From NCBI GenBank assembly GCA_038323575.1, contig JBBQHB010000009.1, positions 18,731-82,730 on the forward strand: a stretch of DNA of 64,000 nucleotides. Direction: 5' to 3'. This DNA comes from CAINVV01 sp038323575. GTDB taxonomy: Bacteria > Bacteroidota > Bacteroidia > Bacteroidales > Prolixibacteraceae. The notes below the pieces were generated by a model, which was not told where the DNA came from, searched no databases, and worked only from the letters and a program-made list of their open reading frames with translations. Position 1 is the stretch's first letter. Each line of letters starts with the position of its first letter. Below, in pieces: positions 50,695 through 58,561 of this stretch. Position numbers and translations under genes: made by a program.

Positions 50695-51690
50695 CTATCT
50701 GGAGGCAAAAATATAGCCGTCGGCCTGTTTTACCACTGTAAGGTGGTGGGTTCTGGCTATTATATTTACGATATCATCGAGTTGAAATTTTTCAAAGTTG
50801 GCTGTATAGGAGATATTGGAAATTTTAGGATCAGCGATTTCAATCCTGACATGGTAGATATTTTCCAATTCATCAAAGACCGTTGACAGTGGTGTGCGAT
50901 GAAAGGTGAGTTCTTTGGTAATCCATGCCATGAAATTGGGTGTAAGCTCATTGGATACCAGTATCTGGCCGTTTTCTGTCATGAACTTTCCATTTGATCC
51001 TGCAGCGATAATTGCCGATTCGTTCCGGTTATTGTCTACAAGCCTCACGCTGCCGGCTGTCACATTGACCTCTACCTGGTTTCTGCCGGGATAGGCAGAG
51101 ATATTAAAGGAGGTACCAATATCTTCAACCCTGATATTGTTTATTTCTACCACAAACGGGTGGGCGGAATCATGAATTACTTCGAAGTAGGCTTCGCCTG
51201 AAAGTTGCACTATTCTGTCGGAAGCTGCGAATTTATCGGGATATTTCAGGGTGGAATTTGCGTTAATCTTAACGGTAGAGCCGTCAGGGAGGATGACTGT
51301 TGTAAATAATGCAGGCTTGGCAACCGTTTGGATGGTTTTTATGACTGGTCCGGCTGATACATACATTTCCTCCACCGTATTGTGGCTGCGTGTCAGCAGT
51401 AAGGTGACAGTACCCAATGCAAACAGCGCGACAAAAATGGCAGCATAACGCAGGTAGTTAAACCGTTTCAGTTTTACCACACGGGTTTCAGTGTTGATTT
51501 CCCTGCTGAGTATTGACCAGGCCTTATCAGGATTGCTGTTCTGATGGGCATAGGCTGTTCCGGCCAGATCCCAGGTTTGTTCCAGTTCCCGGAAAGTCTC
51601 CTGGTCGGTGGCGCCGTATTCAGGCTTATTAGCTGATTCTCCTGTCATCCAGGCAACCCATGTATCTTCTATATTTTTGTTTTCTTCCAT
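50695..51690 (-). CDS. FecR-family anti-sigma factor
   Basis: This inner-membrane anti-sigma protein has 331 residues. The N-terminal cytoplasmic part (about 1-80) should bind the ECF sigma factor encoded upstream. A single membrane segment (YAAIFVALFALGTVTLLL) is followed by the periplasmic FecR domain (TVILPDGSTVKINANSTLKY, LSGEAYFEVIHD) and a C-terminal DUF4974-like domain (TFHRTPLSTVFDELENIYHV) that pairs with STN domains. It sits between the sigma-factor gene and the STN-domain gene on the same strand. Confidence 0.93.
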   Translation of the reverse strand: MEENKNIEDTWVAWMTGESANKPEYGATDQETFRELEQTWDLAGTAYAHQNSNPDKAWSILSREINTETRVVKLKRFNYLRYAAIFVALFALGTVTLLLTRSHNTVEEMYVSAGPVIKTIQTVAKPALFTTVILPDGSTVKINANSTLKYPDKFAASDRIVQLSGEAYFEVIHDSAHPFVVEINNIRVEDIGTSFNISAYPGRNQVEVNVTAGSVRLVDNNRNESAIIAAGSNGKFMTENGQILVSNELTPNFMAWITKELTFHRTPLSTVFDELENIYHVRIEIADPKISNISYTANFEKFQLDDIVNIIARTHHLTVVKQADGYIFASR

Positions 51691-51865
51691 TAAACGGTAA
51701 ACTGGTCAGCTAATAATCAGGTGTTCAATATTGATTATTAGCAATTTTTTATTATTTATTTCCTTATTTCTCTTTTTTCCAAATTTGTGACTTCCGTCCG
51801 AAATGATCAGATCACATTTTTCAATCTGCTACCGAGGACGGCGGTTATTCGGCATTCTTTTTCCA

Positions 51866-51909
51866 CGGGTTAAAACCCGAGGCTACAATATCTGTCGCCG
51901 CTATGCGGC
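51866..51909. repeat. REP-like double palindrome between sigma and anti-sigma genes
   Basis: Two small palindromes lie close together: CGGGTTAAAACCCG at 51866-51879 and GCCGCTATGCGGC at 51897-51909. The arrangement resembles bacterial REP elements. No second copy is seen in the window. Confidence 0.5.
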
Positions 51910-51930
51910 TGTTATTTCGGAATCGCACTC

Positions 51931-52018
51931 TCCGATTCTCGTTTCTCCGTTTCCCGTTTCATCTGTCGTCCAGTCGTCCGGTCCACCAGTCCTCTCCGTC
52001 ATTCCGTCTCTCCGTCAT
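51931..52018. repeat. ACGGAGA-type heptamer-phased repeat at the 3' end of the sigma gene
   Basis: On the minus strand the sequence is built of ACGGAGA/ACGGAAT/GACGGAG units. It covers the end of the sigma-factor open frame and the spacer beyond it. It is imperfect and resembles the other heptamer-phased repeats of the window. Confidence 0.6.
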
Positions 52019-52630
52019 ACCTTCGCTACCACATTGACAAGTCAACTCCGAAATACCCTTACCCGAAAGCATGAAAAAAAGTATCGGATGGTGAAATTCT
52101 TTCAGGGATTCGCGAAGCTGCCTGAGGGCCAATGTCATTTGTGCTTCGACAGTTTTAACAGAGAGATTGAGTTTTTCGGCTATTTCCCGGTATTTGAGTC
52201 CCTCTTCGCGGGCCATCCGGAAAATCTCCTGTCTTTTTTCTGGAAGTGCATGAATGGCTCTTTCAATTTTATCCATTAAGCCGATTTCAGGGTAAAAAGC
52301 GCTGAAATTTTCATTATTTGTGTCTTGTACCAACTGCATCCTGAGGTATTCGGATCGTACTTTTGCCTTGTCCAGCTGGTTGAGGCAGTGATTCCTGACC
52401 GACCTGAACAAGTAATGCTCCATGGAGGTTGTTATGACAATTTCCCTTCGGTTTTGCCATAATTTAAGGAAGACATCCTGAACCATGTTCTCTGCAGTCG
52501 GCAAATCACGGACAAAACGAAATGCATAGGCTGTCAGTGGCCTGTAGAACTCCCTGAAGAGCCGTTCAAATGCCTGCCGGTCGTTCTGGCGGATTGCGTC
52601 AAATATGTTCAGGTCATCTGAGGGACTCAT
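51959..52630 (-). CDS. ECF RNA polymerase sigma factor, Bacteroidetes FecI-type
   Basis: This sigma-70 family factor has 223 residues. Region 2 (AFERLFREFYRPLTAYAFRF, AENMVQDVFLKLWQNR) and region 4 (LPEKRQEIFRMAREEGLKYREI, AEKLNLSVKTVEAQM) are intact, and the latter contains the -35 binding helix. It should be held by the FecR protein encoded downstream. The last ~40 residues (from about SGKGISELT) do not look like the family and are encoded by the ACGGAGA-type repeat. The original stop was therefore probably lost to a repeat insertion. The 268-base gap to fecR is larger than usual for such pairs. Confidence 0.92.
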   Translation of the reverse strand: MSPSDDLNIFDAIRQNDRQAFERLFREFYRPLTAYAFRFVRDLPTAENMVQDVFLKLWQNRREIVITTSMEHYLFRSVRNHCLNQLDKAKVRSEYLRMQLVQDTNNENFSAFYPEIGLMDKIERAIHALPEKRQEIFRMAREEGLKYREIAEKLNLSVKTVEAQMTLALRQLRESLKEFHHPILFFMLSGKGISELTCQCGSEGMTERRNDGEDWWTGRLDDR

Positions 52631-52734
52631 AAACTGTTTTTCTTTGTTACAGAAATAATTTCTGAATTTACGACAAACAATTTATTCGGTAAGGTGTTTT
52701 TTGAAAAAATATTTTCGGGTTAAGATTTTTGGTT

Positions 52735-52742
52735 TATCTTTG
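52735..52742 (+). promoter_or_regulatory. candidate -7 element of the tRNA-Leu promoter
   Basis: TATCTTTG fits TAnnTTTG and lies 26 bases before the mature tRNA. A weak TTTTCG upstream may serve as -33. Confidence 0.4.
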
Positions 52743-52768
52743 CTCCGCATTGAGAAAAGCGGATCAGC

Positions 52769-52852
52769 GCCCGGGTGGCGGAATTGGTAGACGCGCTGGA
52801 CTCAAAATCCAGTGATGGCAACATCGTGCGGGTTCGATTCCCGCCCCGGGTA
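52769..52852 (+). tRNA. tRNA-Leu (anticodon CAA)
   Basis: This is an 84-base cloverleaf with a long variable arm, typical of leucine tRNAs. The acceptor arms are GCCCGGG (52769-52775) and CCCGGGT (52845-52851), followed by discriminator A. The anticodon stem is CTGGA/TCCAG with loop CTCAAAA, giving anticodon CAA, which reads TTG. The T-loop is GTTCGATTC. CCA is not encoded. Its 3' end forms part of a 35-base direct repeat with 54358-54392. Confidence 0.95.
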
Positions 52853-52875
52853 CAGGTTGCAGACCTTAAGAGCCC
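52841..52875 (+). repeat. direct repeat / putative attL at the tRNA-Leu 3' end
   Basis: Thirty-five bases covering the last 12 bases of the tRNA and 23 bases downstream. They match 54358-54392 at 32 positions. The arrangement is that expected of an integration at a tRNA 3' end. Confidence 0.75.
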
Positions 52876-52904
52876 TTACAGTCAATTGATTGTGAGGGCT
52901 TTTT
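52871..52904 (+). terminator. intrinsic terminator after tRNA-Leu
   Basis: The arms AGCCCTTACAGTC and GATTGTGAGGGCT (with G-T pairs) enclose the loop AATT and are followed by a T-rich tract. It is close enough to end the tRNA transcript. Confidence 0.75.
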
Positions 52905-52993
52905 CTTTGCCAAGGAAGGGAAAAAGAAGGGAATAGCGTGTTTTCCTTTGATTTTCTTATATTTTGAGATAGTAGGCATTGTTGCTATTCAGA

Positions 52994-53443
52994 CTATATC
53001 AATCCAAACTCTCTTTTCTCAATAGTTGTTATCTCTGGAGAAACAGCCATTATTGAACGAATATTATCAAAATCTTTTTCAATAATACGTCCCATCCATC
53101 TTCCTTTTTTTACAATTATAATGTTTAGGAGGGCATCAAAATCTCTTTTGTGGATTAATGAGGCATTGATATAAGAGTCGTGATCAAGAAATTCATAGTC
53201 GGAAGACTTAATTTTAAATTGTAGCTGCTGTTGATCAAGCGTTCTTATAACATTGTAATTTATCTCGCTGTTAACAAAAAGAGTACCAACCATGATTTTA
53301 TTAGGTCCAATTCCTAAAATCACAATGAATTTATTTTTTTGTGCAATTTGATCGGAAATGAAAAATACAGCCCCTGGCTGTATTTGACTTGAAATTATTT
53401 CCTTCAGCTTTTCTTCAGGAAGCGAATCCATTAAGCTGCTCAT
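52994..53443 (-). CDS. putative toxin of a Panacea-type toxin-antitoxin pair
   Basis: It encodes 149 residues and I do not recognise a firm family. The middle is beta-rich (GAVFFISDQIAQKNKFIVILG) and vaguely like a PemK/MazF-type barrel, but no motif proves it. Its ATG overlaps the stop of the DUF4065 gene (ATGA), which is how Panacea-associated toxins are commonly arranged. The toxin assignment comes from this coupling alone. Both genes lie between the two copies of the tRNA-end repeat. Confidence 0.6.
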   Translation of the reverse strand: MSSLMDSLPEEKLKEIISSQIQPGAVFFISDQIAQKNKFIVILGIGPNKIMVGTLFVNSEINYNVIRTLDQQQLQFKIKSSDYEFLDHDSYINASLIHKRDFDALLNIIIVKKGRWMGRIIEKDFDNIRSIMAVSPEITTIEKREFGLI

Positions 53444-53979
53444 AAGCTTAACAACTCTTCAGCTTCAAGATTCATCCTTACAAGCTCCATAATATAATCA
53501 GGAGCGCCTGCCTCTTTTGCCATTTCGGTAAAAGGAATTGTCTGATTCAACGGAACACTTTGCCAAGCTGGACCATAAGATTTATCGGTGAGTTTCTTGA
53601 AATTTAATCCCGAATTTTCCTTTATCGATTCCAATAAACAAGTAATATCTGTAGCAGATAACTGATCAATATCCGGTCCTTCCAATGCAGTAATATCGTT
53701 ACCAGTTACTTCAATCTTTCCTTCAAAACCGTGATACTTATTAAAAGGATGATTTTTTACAATGCCTTTTACAGATCCGTAAATATTTGAAGGAACTGGT
53801 CCGTTCTCCATCTTGCAGTAAGAATCTGATGTGACTGTTCGGCCATATCTTGAAAGATGTTTTTGATCCGCGAAGAAAAGAATCTTTGTGAGTTTGTGCT
53901 TGTCTACTTTGGTTAATTCATTTACAACAAGCAAAACGGCTGCTACCGCTTTTGGCTCTTCATACGTGAATTGTTCCAT
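53440..53979 (-). CDS. Panacea (DUF4065/SocA-like) domain protein, putative antitoxin
   Basis: The product is 179 residues from the ATG at 53979; the frame also allows a TTG at 53997. It has the DUF4065/Panacea pattern: KLTKILFFADQKHLSRYGR near residue 30, then MENGPVPSNIYGSVKG, and a helical C-terminus. Panacea-domain proteins act as antitoxins for many unrelated toxins and can also be proteolysis adaptors (SocA). It is the first gene of a two-gene operon with a perfect 12-base palindrome 41 bases upstream that could be an operator. Confidence 0.82.
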   Translation of the reverse strand: MEQFTYEEPKAVAAVLLVVNELTKVDKHKLTKILFFADQKHLSRYGRTVTSDSYCKMENGPVPSNIYGSVKGIVKNHPFNKYHGFEGKIEVTGNDITALEGPDIDQLSATDITCLLESIKENSGLNFKKLTDKSYGPAWQSVPLNQTIPFTEMAKEAGAPDYIMELVRMNLEAEELLSL

Positions 53980-54019
53980 TTGGTGGTTTTGATTCAAAAT
54001 GGTTTATTGGTCTTAGAAG

Positions 54020-54031
54020 TACTGTACAGTA
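54020..54031. promoter_or_regulatory. palindrome, candidate operator of the toxin-antitoxin operon
   Basis: TACTGTACAGTA is a perfect 12-base palindrome lying 41 bases upstream of the antitoxin ATG. Autoregulation is common in such operons, but this is only positional evidence. Confidence 0.35.
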
Positions 54032-54357
54032 AAGGTGACGCAAATTTTATGAAAATGTTCCGCAAAAGTAGAACAAAATTTGAGTTATTAACATACGGCT
54101 GTTTACAAATTTAAACAATAGTAATTAAAATTCTATATGGATCTTCATTTGCGTATTTAACTTTTTTGCAAAAATCTTTAATAAGGGATCCGGCTATTAA
54201 ACATTTCCCACTTCTTGTTAATTAGTAATGTAGTTAAAAATGTAAAGTGTGGAAAGTAAGCCGGATATCTTGACCACCTTTTGCCGGAAAGTATAAACTT
54301 AAATTAATTAGCTAAATCACAGAGAAATATGTCCGTCTCTTATTAAACAATTGACTG

Positions 54358-54392
54358 CCGCCCCGGGTGCAGGTTGCAGACCTTAAAATCCC
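54358..54392 (+). repeat. direct repeat / putative attR, copy of the tRNA-Leu 3' end
   Basis: It matches 52841-52875 at 32 of 35 positions but is not preceded by the rest of a tRNA. The first 12 bases repeat the tRNA 3' end with one change at the discriminator base. Confidence 0.75.
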
Positions 54393-54476
54393 ATTAAATC
54401 AGTATCATTTGTTCTTTTAATTATGGTTGGTTTGTGTTATATTTACAAGGACTAAAACTATAAAGCCAGATTTACA

Positions 54477-55070
54477 ATGAAAAAATTACTCAACCTGTTA
54501 ATTCTTTCCTTGCTGTTATCAGCCTGTGGATCCAAACCGCCTAAGTCAGCTACTGCAGAAACCGGCAAAGCAGAATCTGTTAAAAACGAGGCTGCACAAG
54601 CTGCTCCGCTGAGTGGACCGATTATGTGGAAGATTGCCAGTTATTCCGGGGATCTTGGCGACAATAAAAATTCGAATTACATGACCAATACCATTACAAT
54701 ATGGGGCACATACAGCAATAGTACGGTTGATAATTCGGAGCTTAAAGTGAAATTTTTGATCGATAAAGTCTCTTTTTGTCTTAAACTCTATGAAGGCGGC
54801 AATAAAATCGTACAGAAAGGAGATGAGACCAGTTACAAGGTTGCCGTAAAAACGGAGGATAATGAAGTATTTCAATTCACCGCCAAAAATGTCTCTGACA
54901 GGATATTTATCAATGAAGCCGAAGTAAAAAAAATCGTTGAATTATTCGACAAAGACGGGAAAATTACTTTTTCATTGGTGAATGATTCAAAGACAAATCC
55001 GTCATCATATGCTTTTGCCCTTGACCATCCCGGAGGATTCAGCGATATACTGAAAAAACTCTTCAATTAA
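54477..55070 (+). CDS. hypothetical lipoprotein
   Basis: It encodes 197 residues. A lipoprotein signal (MKKLLNLLILSLLLSAC, lipobox LSAC at Cys17) is followed by an Ala/Lys/Glu-rich linker and a beta-rich C-terminal domain of about 140 residues (IMWKIASYSGDLGD, VKFLIDKVSFCLKLYEGG). I recognise no family. It should be anchored to the outer or inner membrane. It is followed after 72 bases by the FadR-type regulator on the same strand. Confidence 0.75.
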   Translation: MKKLLNLLILSLLLSACGSKPPKSATAETGKAESVKNEAAQAAPLSGPIMWKIASYSGDLGDNKNSNYMTNTITIWGTYSNSTVDNSELKVKFLIDKVSFCLKLYEGGNKIVQKGDETSYKVAVKTEDNEVFQFTAKNVSDRIFINEAEVKKIVELFDKDGKITFSLVNDSKTNPSSYAFALDHPGGFSDILKKLFN

Positions 55071-55142
55071 CCGGGAAATCGGGATAAAATACATTGAGGC
55101 ATTTATGCTTACCTTGCGCAAAGATCGAAAAACAGCTGTAAC

Positions 55143-55871
55143 ATGGACATGGATGATATTTTCCAAAAAATCGGGACCTCACAGACCCTTAGTCAAAAGA
55201 TAGAACGAAACATTGAGCGGGCCATCAGGGAGAAGAAATTGCCTATCGGCGCAAAGCTGCCACCCGAGCGGGAGCTTTGTGAGATGTTTGCCGTTAGCCG
55301 CACTGCATTGCGCGAGGCCCTCAGGCGACTGAGCGCCAGGGGCTTGATAGAGATCAAAAAAGGAAGCGGGATGATAGTCACTAAAATTGATATCAAAGAT
55401 GCCATTAGCTCCCTCAATCTCTATTACGATTTAAAATTCGACGATCAGCTGATCCTGCAAATCATTGAGCTCCGGCTGGCATTTGAACCCGAAATTGCCA
55501 AAATGGCTGCAGGCAACAGAACTGATGAAGATTTGAAAAACCTTGAGGCTAATCTGTTGGAATTTTCCAAATGCAACCCGGATAATACCCAGCTGGAATC
55601 AGATATCGACAACAAATTTCACCTCTGTCTGGCCAGGGCTACCACCAATCCCTTCGTGATCGTCACCATGGAACCTGTTTACAACCTGTTGCCCCGTATG
55701 CGGAACTTCATCTATGCAAATATCGAAGGTGAAAAAGAGATTACGCTTGGCTATCACAAAGAGATCGTCAATGCGATCAGGGAAAAAGATGCAGACCGTG
55801 CCTACGAGAAAATGCAGGCACACCTCGACCGCAACATGCAGGTTTACACCAAATTTCTTAAACAGTACTAG
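55143..55871 (+). CDS. FadR/GntR-family transcriptional regulator
   Basis: It encodes 242 residues. The N-terminal winged helix-turn-helix of the GntR type is clear (PPERELCEMFAVSRTALREA, LRRLSARGLIEIKKGSG). The C-terminal FCD ligand-binding domain has the conserved acidic and His positions (ELRLAFEPEIAKMAA, KFHLCLARATTNPF, YHKEIVNAIREKDADRAYEK), suggesting a metal-assisted small organic acid ligand. No obvious target operon is adjacent, so its regulon is unknown. Its stop overlaps the end of a convergent short gene by 4 bases. Confidence 0.92.
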   Translation: MDMDDIFQKIGTSQTLSQKIERNIERAIREKKLPIGAKLPPERELCEMFAVSRTALREALRRLSARGLIEIKKGSGMIVTKIDIKDAISSLNLYYDLKFDDQLILQIIELRLAFEPEIAKMAAGNRTDEDLKNLEANLLEFSKCNPDNTQLESDIDNKFHLCLARATTNPFVIVTMEPVYNLLPRMRNFIYANIEGEKEITLGYHKEIVNAIREKDADRAYEKMQAHLDRNMQVYTKFLKQY

Positions 55872-56188
55872 GTATATCCCAGGTCGGCAGAAGTTGAAAC
55901 CTCTACGAAATCAGGTTTCCATTCCAGTTTTACCCCTTTGAACTTTGGCGCCAGGTAGATGAGCCGGATGGAGTCTTTTCCGTGAACGACATAACCTCCC
56001 CGGTTAAGTGTTGCTGCAGAATCGGCATAATAGGCGAAAGCGGCTGAAAGCCCTTTGGCAGTTGCCATCTGTTCAAAATCATGTTCAGTTTGAACAATCT
56101 GTTCCCTGGCTTTACCCATTTTTGCCTGGTCAACGCCTGCAGAACAGGCGGAAAGCAACAGAAAGACAAAACTCAATTGTTTAATCAT
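55868..56188 (-). CDS. short lipoprotein with a truncated DUF4440/SnoaL-like domain
   Basis: It encodes 106 residues with a lipoprotein signal (MIKQLSFVFLLLSAC). The N-terminal half of a SnoaL/DUF4440-type fold follows (FEQMATAKGLSAAFAYYADSA, GKDSIRLIYLAPKFKG). Family members usually continue for another 40-50 residues after the DLGYT strand, where this frame stops. It may be a truncated gene; the TAG overlaps the end of the convergent FadR-type gene, so rearrangement there is plausible. Confidence 0.65.
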   Translation of the reverse strand: MIKQLSFVFLLLSACSAGVDQAKMGKAREQIVQTEHDFEQMATAKGLSAAFAYYADSAATLNRGGYVVHGKDSIRLIYLAPKFKGVKLEWKPDFVEVSTSADLGYT

Positions 56189-56198
56189 AACTCAAACA

Positions 56199-56291
56199 TT
56201 TGTGTCTTCCTTTGTGTTGCGCGCTGGGACCTATGTGGTTAGATTTATTTACCACGAAGAACACAAATGAACCGCACAAAGAAACACAAAG
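56199..56291. repeat. CACAAAG-type heptamer-phased inverted repeat
   Basis: The left block (56199-56240) has TTTGTGT and CTTTGTG units. The right block (56251-56291) has the complementary CACGAAG, ACACAAA and CACAAAG units. It lies between the DUF4440-like gene and the PAQR gene. Confidence 0.7.
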
Positions 56292-56296
56292 TAAAT

Positions 56297-56932
56297 TTAT
56301 TTTATGCAAAAGCTATAGACTACAATGAAATGGCAGGCTGCACCGATTAAGACGAAGATATGAAAAATGGCGTGATTGAATTTCAAGCTTTTGATTTGGT
56401 AGAGCAGTGCCCCTAAGGTATATGCCAGTCCGCCTGCAAGCAGCCACAGCAGACCGGCAGTTTCCATGCTGTTGACCAATGGTTTGATGGCAATTACAAT
56501 TACCCATCCCATCAGCACATACATTACGGTCGATAATTTTGGATATTTCCCGATGAAAAAGAATTTCAGGATGATACCGCTTGCTGCAATCAGCCAGACA
56601 GTTATCAACACCGGAATTCCCCACAAAGGAGGCATAGCGACCAAGGTAATCGGTGTATAGCTTCCTGCGATAGTAAGATATATAGCGCTGTGGTCGAATA
56701 CATTCAGCCTCTTTCTTATATTAGGATTCTTTGCAGAATGGTATAGCGTAGAAGCAAGGAACATGGTGGTTACGCCTATCCCGTAGATAAGAAAAGCTAT
56801 GTAAATCTTTATTGAATTAAGCTGAACCGCCTTCACCAACAATGCAATGTCTCCTATCAAAGAAACGCCCAAACCAAATGCGTGTGTGCGGATATTCCAG
56901 CGTTCTTCCTCAATCGTATAAATTTTTTCCAA
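56297..56932 (-). CDS. PAQR/hemolysin III-family membrane protein
   Basis: It encodes 211 residues with seven hydrophobic segments. The PAQR signature residues are present: RTHAFGLGVSLIG near the N-terminus, LASTLYHSAKN with Ser-x3-His, FDHSAIYLTIAGSYTP, and HAIFHIFVLIGAACHF at the end, whose histidines and Asp form the putative metal site. The function of the bacterial members is uncertain (hemolysin III/TrhA name). The frame's only suitable start is a TTG at 56932. It begins 14 bases after the creatininase-family gene on the same strand. Confidence 0.88.
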   Translation of the reverse strand: MEKIYTIEEERWNIRTHAFGLGVSLIGDIALLVKAVQLNSIKIYIAFLIYGIGVTTMFLASTLYHSAKNPNIRKRLNVFDHSAIYLTIAGSYTPITLVAMPPLWGIPVLITVWLIAASGIILKFFFIGKYPKLSTVMYVLMGWVIVIAIKPLVNSMETAGLLWLLAGGLAYTLGALLYQIKSLKFNHAIFHIFVLIGAACHFIVVYSFCIK

Positions 56933-56946
56933 TGGATAATTTTTGA

Positions 56947-57834
56947 TTATTGTTTTGTGTTCAATGGGTTAGCCGATTCTTTGTAAAATTGGTTCTGTAA
57001 CTCCTCAATTTTGCTGGACGACTTTAGTTTTTTAATCAACTGTACAAGTTGTCCCGCATCAGCGTCTACAATCAATTTTCCAAGTTCTGCACTGCTTTTT
57101 GTCGCGTCGCCGGCATAATGGTTGGGATACTGAGCATACCACCATATCCCGGTATACTGCAAAGGAATTTCTGCCAGCCGCTCCTGGTTTTTCCCCGACT
57201 GTGTTCCTGCGAGATCAGCCTTTACCAGGTCAGGCCTGATAAAGCGCATCATCGACGTTTCCATTTCATCTGCATGGCCGCCGGTTTTTGTCTGGCGCAA
57301 AGCTTCGATTTTTTTGGCAGTTTCCTTGTCTTCGTTCGGCTGAAAGAATACCAGGATGTAATCTTTCGGTTTGTGAAGCTGGGACATGCAGAAATACCTC
57401 AAAAAATCATTGTTGCCTCCATGGCCGTTCACGATGATAATTTTTTTCAACCCGTTGCGGGAAAGTTCATCACAGGTTTCCTGCAGCACGTTCCAGATAA
57501 GCTCCGGGCTGTAGGCAATGGTCCCGGGTTGGTGTCTGGCTTCGTTGATTTGTCCGGCAAAATAGGTTGGAAACACGACGCAATATTCCTGCTCTGCAGC
57601 TGATGTGGCGACTTTGCGACATTCAAAAATATCTGTTCCCAGTGGCAGGTGTGGACCATGCTTCTCCAGAATACCGATGGTAAGCAAGCAGACGCCTGAA
57701 GATTGGGCAACTGCTTTCACAAAATCGGGGGCAGTAAGTTCATCATAACTACAGGAAAGTTTGGTTTCAGCTTTGGGCTGAGAAGTCAGATTCAATGTCC
57801 AGAAACAGAGAATAGCAACCAGTGTAATTTTCAT
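56947..57834 (-). CDS. creatininase-family amidohydrolase, secreted
   Basis: It encodes 295 residues with a signal peptide (MKITLVAILCFWTLNL...). The creatininase fold shows ILEKHGPHLPLGTDIF (metal Glu, His, Asp), IVNGHGGNNDFL, and GGHADEMETSMM, where the last Glu and His complete the metal site. Relatives hydrolyse cyclic amides such as creatinine or act on peptide-derived amides; the substrate is unknown. It is followed after 14 bases by the PAQR gene, with which it probably shares a transcript. Confidence 0.9.
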   Translation of the reverse strand: MKITLVAILCFWTLNLTSQPKAETKLSCSYDELTAPDFVKAVAQSSGVCLLTIGILEKHGPHLPLGTDIFECRKVATSAAEQEYCVVFPTYFAGQINEARHQPGTIAYSPELIWNVLQETCDELSRNGLKKIIIVNGHGGNNDFLRYFCMSQLHKPKDYILVFFQPNEDKETAKKIEALRQTKTGGHADEMETSMMRFIRPDLVKADLAGTQSGKNQERLAEIPLQYTGIWWYAQYPNHYAGDATKSSAELGKLIVDADAGQLVQLIKKLKSSSKIEELQNQFYKESANPLNTKQ

Positions 57835-57856
57835 GGCTCATGTGTTTAATTATACT

Positions 57857-58519
57857 TTAATCCAGTTCAAATTTTTCAATAATTTCGGTAAACCTTGTGA
57901 TACGCCAATTAGCGGCCGATTGGTCCTGATGTTCAGAACCCGGACCGTTAAAGGCAATACAGTATATTCCGGCTGCCCTGGCAGCTTTGATTCCGTTGGT
58001 GGAGTCTTCGATAACAATACAATTTTCTTTAGGGATACCCAACTTCTTTCGGGCAAGCAGAAAAATGGCAGGATCAGGTTTCCCGGCACCTGCTTCTGTT
58101 GAGTCAGCCAGGATTTCAAAATATTGATCCAATCCGGTTTTGGACAGGATAATCCTGATAACTTCAATCGTTGAGGAGGAGGCCAATGCCAGCTTTATAC
58201 CTTTTGCTTTCAACCACTGAAGTAATCCGACCACTCCGGGCATTGGTTCAATTTCAGGAAGGGAGTTGAAATAACGAATGACCTTTTCTTCCGTTATCCC
58301 TACCAGATGATCAAGGGAATGCGCCAGACCGTGTTTCTCCTTGATCAATCCCCACATGACGGGATTGGAACATCCCTGGTAGGAAATGTGCTCATCATGG
58401 GCAATTTCTACGCCAACCTCCCCGAAAAGCTCTTTTTCAATTACTTTGTAGCGGTTTTCGCTGTCGATCAGCACCCCGTCCATGTCGAAAATAAAAGCTT
58501 GAATATCCTTAAAAAACAT
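57857..58519 (-). CDS. HAD-superfamily hydrolase, beta-phosphoglucomutase-like
   Basis: It encodes 220 residues. HAD motif I is FIFDMDGVLIDSE (nucleophile and acid Asp), motif II is ALASSST, Lys follows in AGAGKPDPAIF, and motif IV is CIVIEDSTNGIKAA. An alpha-helical cap is inserted after motif I, as in the beta-phosphoglucomutase/phosphatase subgroup. The substrate (a sugar phosphate or other phosphomonoester) cannot be read. It lies 22 bases upstream of the creatininase-family gene on the same strand. Confidence 0.9.
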   Translation of the reverse strand: MFFKDIQAFIFDMDGVLIDSENRYKVIEKELFGEVGVEIAHDEHISYQGCSNPVMWGLIKEKHGLAHSLDHLVGITEEKVIRYFNSLPEIEPMPGVVGLLQWLKAKGIKLALASSSTIEVIRIILSKTGLDQYFEILADSTEAGAGKPDPAIFLLARKKLGIPKENCIVIEDSTNGIKAARAAGIYCIAFNGPGSEHQDQSAANWRITRFTEIIEKFELD

Positions 58520-58561
58520 TGGCTAAATTTTTATAAATTTAATCAAAGATACGATTCTGGT

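Larger units (their letters stand above)
53980..54476. other. intergenic region right of the toxin-antitoxin pair
   Basis: AT-rich DNA without a recognisable gene. It holds the palindrome at 54020-54031 and the second copy of the tRNA-end repeat at 54358-54392. No integrase fragment is apparent. Confidence 0.5.

Noticed and set aside
54358..54392. Second tRNA gene
   Set aside because: Only the last 12 bases of the tRNA are repeated, with no D-arm or anticodon arm upstream; it is a repeat copy, not a gene.
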